From NCBI GenBank assembly GCA_958450365.1, contig CAUEEP010000900.1:496001-560000 (forward strand): 64,000 bases of DNA, in the 5' to 3' direction. The stretch comes from Mesorhabditis belari (taxonomy: Eukaryota; Nematoda; Chromadorea; Rhabditida; Rhabditidae). The notes under the pieces are model-generated. The model was not told the origin of the DNA and did no database searches. It saw only the letters and a list, made by a program, of their open reading frames with translations. Position numbers and translations under genes: made by a program. This document shows, piece after piece, positions 60,890 to 64,000 of the stretch; the first letter of the stretch is position 1, and each line of letters begins with the position of its first letter.

Positions 60890-61685
60890 TTTTGGACAGT
60901 TTATCCACCGCGCGCTAGAAGTGGAATTCCATACAGAAGCTTATGTATGGGCATATTTTTACTTAATTTATGCTCAAAAATCTGCAAAGCGCCAGAGTGC
61001 GCCAGAAAAGCCTAATATATACTACTGATATTCAATGATCTTTGTACCGGTGTGGATTTTAATGAGCCTCTGCATCCAAGCTTGCAGATTGTTTTAAACA
61101 CAAAGGGTAAAGTTAACGAGTAAACCTTTAGATCTCAAAAGCTTTGAAAATAAATTTTTATTGTCTTTCCACAATAAATCAGCATAATCAACAACAAGTA
61201 ACGTAACAATAACAATAAAAATAACAGATTGACAACAAGTGCAACAATCAACTTCAAAAAACACTAAATTAAATAAAGATCGTCTTAAACGACTATAACA
61301 ATGCGTTTTTCGCCCACTGTATGACGGATGCATTCTTAACCATAAGTTGATCAAGTTCAGCCCAAGCCTAAATAAATCATTCATACATGCGCCAAATCCA
61401 TTTAGTACCTCATCTTGCGTTCTGCTTAATTCCTCCAGTATTTCGGTCATCTCAGGACTTTCATCATCCTTTTTCCAAAACACAGATCTAAAAAGTATGG
61501 AAAGTTTATGAGATCAATAGTGCCTTGCCTATGGATTTTCATAGCAGAAGCCAGGTATGCTTGCACGAGATCGAAATTTTTACGCGTCTTCAGTACCTAA
61601 AATGCTTTGCACTATAAATGAACAAATAATACACCTCTAACAACATCTTCGTGAACTGCGGCAATATCTCAGGAGATAGCGTCTT
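60890..61685 (-). pseudogene. Copy of the TMEM203 last exon plus WDR36 3' end
   Basis: Collinear with about 36400-37200. It carries the WDR36 last exons (FWKKDDESPEMTEILEELSR and AWAELDQLMVKN...) and the reversed TMEM203 exon at 61025-61098. Joined at about 61682 to EndoU intron sequence. Confidence 0.88.
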
Positions 61686-62300
61686 TCTCGGGTCTTTCTT
61701 TACGAGTTTTTTTTTTGAGAAAAAGGAATGGAAGGGCAAAGAGGAAGAGGGGCGGTAACGTCTGCTTCTGCTAACGATAAACAAAGCACAAATAAATAAA
61801 ATAGTGAATCACAAGCTTCATCTCATTTCAATGAAAACTCACCTCATCCGTATCTCGCTCTTCTTGTCTCAAATCCGGTTGATAATTATCGAAAAGTGCA
61901 ATCATTTTTCGATATGTTTCTTTTTGAAGTAAATCTTCATTTACAAAAGAAAACAATCTGCAAACTTGAAATCATTCAAAGGTTGAAAATTTTTCACGTT
62001 TCATCAGCCCCATCTCCACCTAACCTATTTTGTTCAGTTTTTCAAACAGATATTGGCGGATTCGGAAAGGCCGTAAAAAACCGAACAAGATAGGATAGAT
62101 CTTGTTTTGAAATTCCCTCTTAAGTTGGCGATCTTGTCTAGTAAGGCAAACAAGTCCTTGACGCAAAACTAACTTGGTAATTCGGCTTTCGAACTTACAT
62201 AGCTTATCAATAAAAATAAAATAACAAATGAAATTGTTGCAAGGAGAAATTTTTGATGTCTCATTCAATCAATGATGGAGAAAGACGTTTTTTGAGTGGA
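61686..62300 (-). pseudogene. EndoU 5' fragment
   Basis: Copies about 50400-51190 with a deletion removing the [12 protein letters not shown] exon and most of one inverted-repeat arm. It keeps the signal exon and the LFDNYQPDL exon, the latter with a normal GTGAGT donor. No catalytic exons are present. Confidence 0.85.
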
Positions 62301-62462
62301 AAAGTTGGAGACATCTGAGAGAAGAAAAGGGAAAAGATTTGATGGAGAGATTGGCTGGGGAAGGGAATTTTGGTTTGCTTGACTTGGAAATAACATCAAG
62401 TGTATGTGAAAATGTTCAAAAGTTTATTTTTACATTGTCTTTTGAATTAAATAGATTTTCCT

Positions 62463-63196
62463 TCACGAACATCCACAGCAATTTCTCACCCAATCCCAGT
62501 AAACGTTCGTTCGCTCAGCTTGACAACCGTAAAGTCCTGAAAGCACTGATTTCTATAGTTATTGAACTTTTTAACATCTTTATCATACAATATTTTTTTG
62601 CTTTCTTGAAATTTGTGTAAACAAACCGCCATTGTGAATTCTCGATAGTTGTTCACACTCTCCATATCCGTAATTCGAACAGAAACCACGATAACGAGCG
62701 AAATAGTTCTGAACACAGTTTAGAGCACAATTGTAGTCATCAGAACATCTGAAATGGAAACATTTTAAAGTTTAAATTTTGATTTTCTCATTATGATGAA
62801 ATGATTAGAATCACTACGATCTTTCCCACCTTTTCCAAGCCTCCTCTGTCGATTCCCCGTCTTGTTTTCCTGGTTGTCCACAGTCTTGATAATAAGGAAG
62901 CTTTATCTACAAAAAAAATTGATTCCTTGTATTAAAACAAAATTAAAAACTTGAAAATAGCCACAGGATAAAGATCCCATATCTTCTCGACATCCAATTG
63001 GTTGACAATTTGATTCATGTTGACAGATACAATCGATACACGATCCTGCTGCTGTGGTACCTGAAGATTATTATGGTACAACAGCTGTTGGACTACTGTA
63101 GACTACTGAAGACTTGAAAGAAACTGTGGTTTATATATTAGATATTGATATTAGAAACCAACCAAGCACAGAAGCGATAACGATCAAAGCAAACAT
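62463..63196 (-). CDS. ilys: Invertebrate-type lysozyme (destabilase family), secreted
   Basis: Hydrolyses peptidoglycan beta-1,4 bonds, probably against ingested bacteria. Signal peptide MFALIVIASVLGTTAAG, then SCIDCICQHESNCQPIGCRE. The catalytic Glu is in QHESNC and the Asp in DMGSLSCGYFQIKLPYY. Then QDCGQPGKQDGESTEEAWKR, CSDDYNCALNCVQNYFARYR, GYGECEQLSRIHNGG, and last exon LYGCQAERTNVYWDWVRNCC ending GCS. Cysteine spacing fits the disulfide-rich i-type fold. Five exons, all joins in phase. Immediately upstream of the EndoU-derived block in the same direction. Confidence 0.9.
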
Positions 63197-64000
63197 CTTG
63201 CTGAAGCCCTAAATCACAATATTTAGCCTCAATCACAATATTTAGCCTCAATCTCAATATTTATACTTCTTTATAAACAATCACTCATATCTAATCTCCT
63301 CTTTTATCCACAAATTTCCTTGTTTTCAATGAGTCAATGTTTAAACAAAAAGCTATTATGATTCAAATAAAATGGATAAATAAAATGGATAAATTTTTTT
63401 ACTTTGAATAATAAATTTGATGCTGAAATGAAATTCATAAGGAAAAACAATGATTACTTGGCTAAATTTCGAAAAAACATGCCGACAAAATGAAATGTCC
63501 TTGTGAAGGCTGTTGAAAAGAGAAATCGCTTTTCTCAAATCATTGAGCAAAAGAGATCAAAGTAGAACTAATATTAACCTACAAAATCGAAAGATTTAAC
63601 GAAATTTAACCAACGATGAAGCCAATTTGAAGCTCTGCAATGATTTCAAGGACTTATTTTGATCAAACCTTGTTGATCTTGTTGATCTTGTTGGGTTTAT
63701 ATCAACAAAAGTTTTTGACAAACTCAGAAAAACAATCGATTTGCTATTCGGAGAGAAGATAAGCCCTTTCAGCCATTCCAGTATTTTCAAAAATGAATTT
63801 CACAGAAGAACTTCATTTTCTGAAACAAAGCTTTACAATTTCCCTCTCGAATCTCATCGGTTTCATTGTCCATTTTTTTCTGTATTTGATCAACATTCGA
63901 AAAGAAGCAAAAGTGGAACAAGTTTTTTATATATTTCATTCATTCAACATTTGCAGCATGTCAAACCGACAAAGGAACCCCTTTTACTGATCAGCGCCAC
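63197..64000. other. Intergenic, end of window
   Basis: About 63480-63640 matches 51780-51920 (flank of FAM98 copy A), then diverges. A 65-codon plus-strand frame at 63793-63990 has a hydrophobic segment (LIGFIVHFFLYLI) but no recognised homology. Confidence 0.4.

Overview
The window reads as nuclear DNA of a rhabditid-type nematode. It is AT-rich, most genes are cut by many introns of about 40-60 bp with TTTCAG-like acceptors, and the families are typical of worms: a serpentine chemoreceptor, Sigma-like glutathione S-transferases, DUF4440/NTF2-like small proteins and an invertebrate-type lysozyme. No bacterial operon, viral genome or CRISPR array is visible. Exon joins were made by eye, so CDS spans include introns.

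Layout. 1-4 kb: repeats (a mariner MITE end, a foldback, a Tc-type transposase tail, a terminal-inverted-repeat element holding a reverse-transcriptase fragment) and a GC-rich hairpin-dense island that may be a structured RNA. 7.2-11.3 kb (+): an unrecognised multi-pass membrane protein whose introns hold five inverted-repeat elements. 12.2-15.5 kb (+): a cationic amino acid transporter. 15.7-19.0 kb (-): three tandem NTF2-like genes. 20.1-31.7 kb (-): SEC10/EXOC5, TMEM65, FAM98 and SF3A2, with a secreted carboxylesterase nested on the opposite strand inside the last SF3A2 intron. 31.9 kb (+): TMEM203. 33.5-34.2 kb (-): first member of a PaREP1/HEPN-like family. 35.3-36.0 kb: a broken KRBA2-like integrase. 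36.8-40.7 kb (-): WDR36/UTP21. 41.3-43.3 kb (-): an unknown protein. 44.4-46 kb (+): a chemoreceptor. 46.1-49.1 kb (-): two GSTs. 49.4-51.2 kb (-): a secreted EndoU-type ribonuclease.

From 51.4 kb to the end the DNA is a mosaic of near-identical copies of the left part: FAM98, carboxylesterase, SF3A2, TMEM203, PaREP1-like, WDR36, EndoU and lysozyme pieces, in the original relative order but with internal deletions and abrupt junctions. Most copies are broken. A third TMEM203, a second PaREP1-like gene and the lysozyme at 62.5-63.2 kb look intact.

Two points stand out. A small gene family has motifs of the archaeal PaREP1/HEPN domain (SEKAWGAA and NFYE). All three members carry upstream sequence nearly identical to the promoter of an unrelated NTF2-like gene, including paired GATA sites and, in two of three, a TATA box. 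Secreted hydrolases (lysozyme, EndoU, carboxylesterase), GSTs and GATA-bearing promoters together would fit gut or environment-facing expression, but that is inference.
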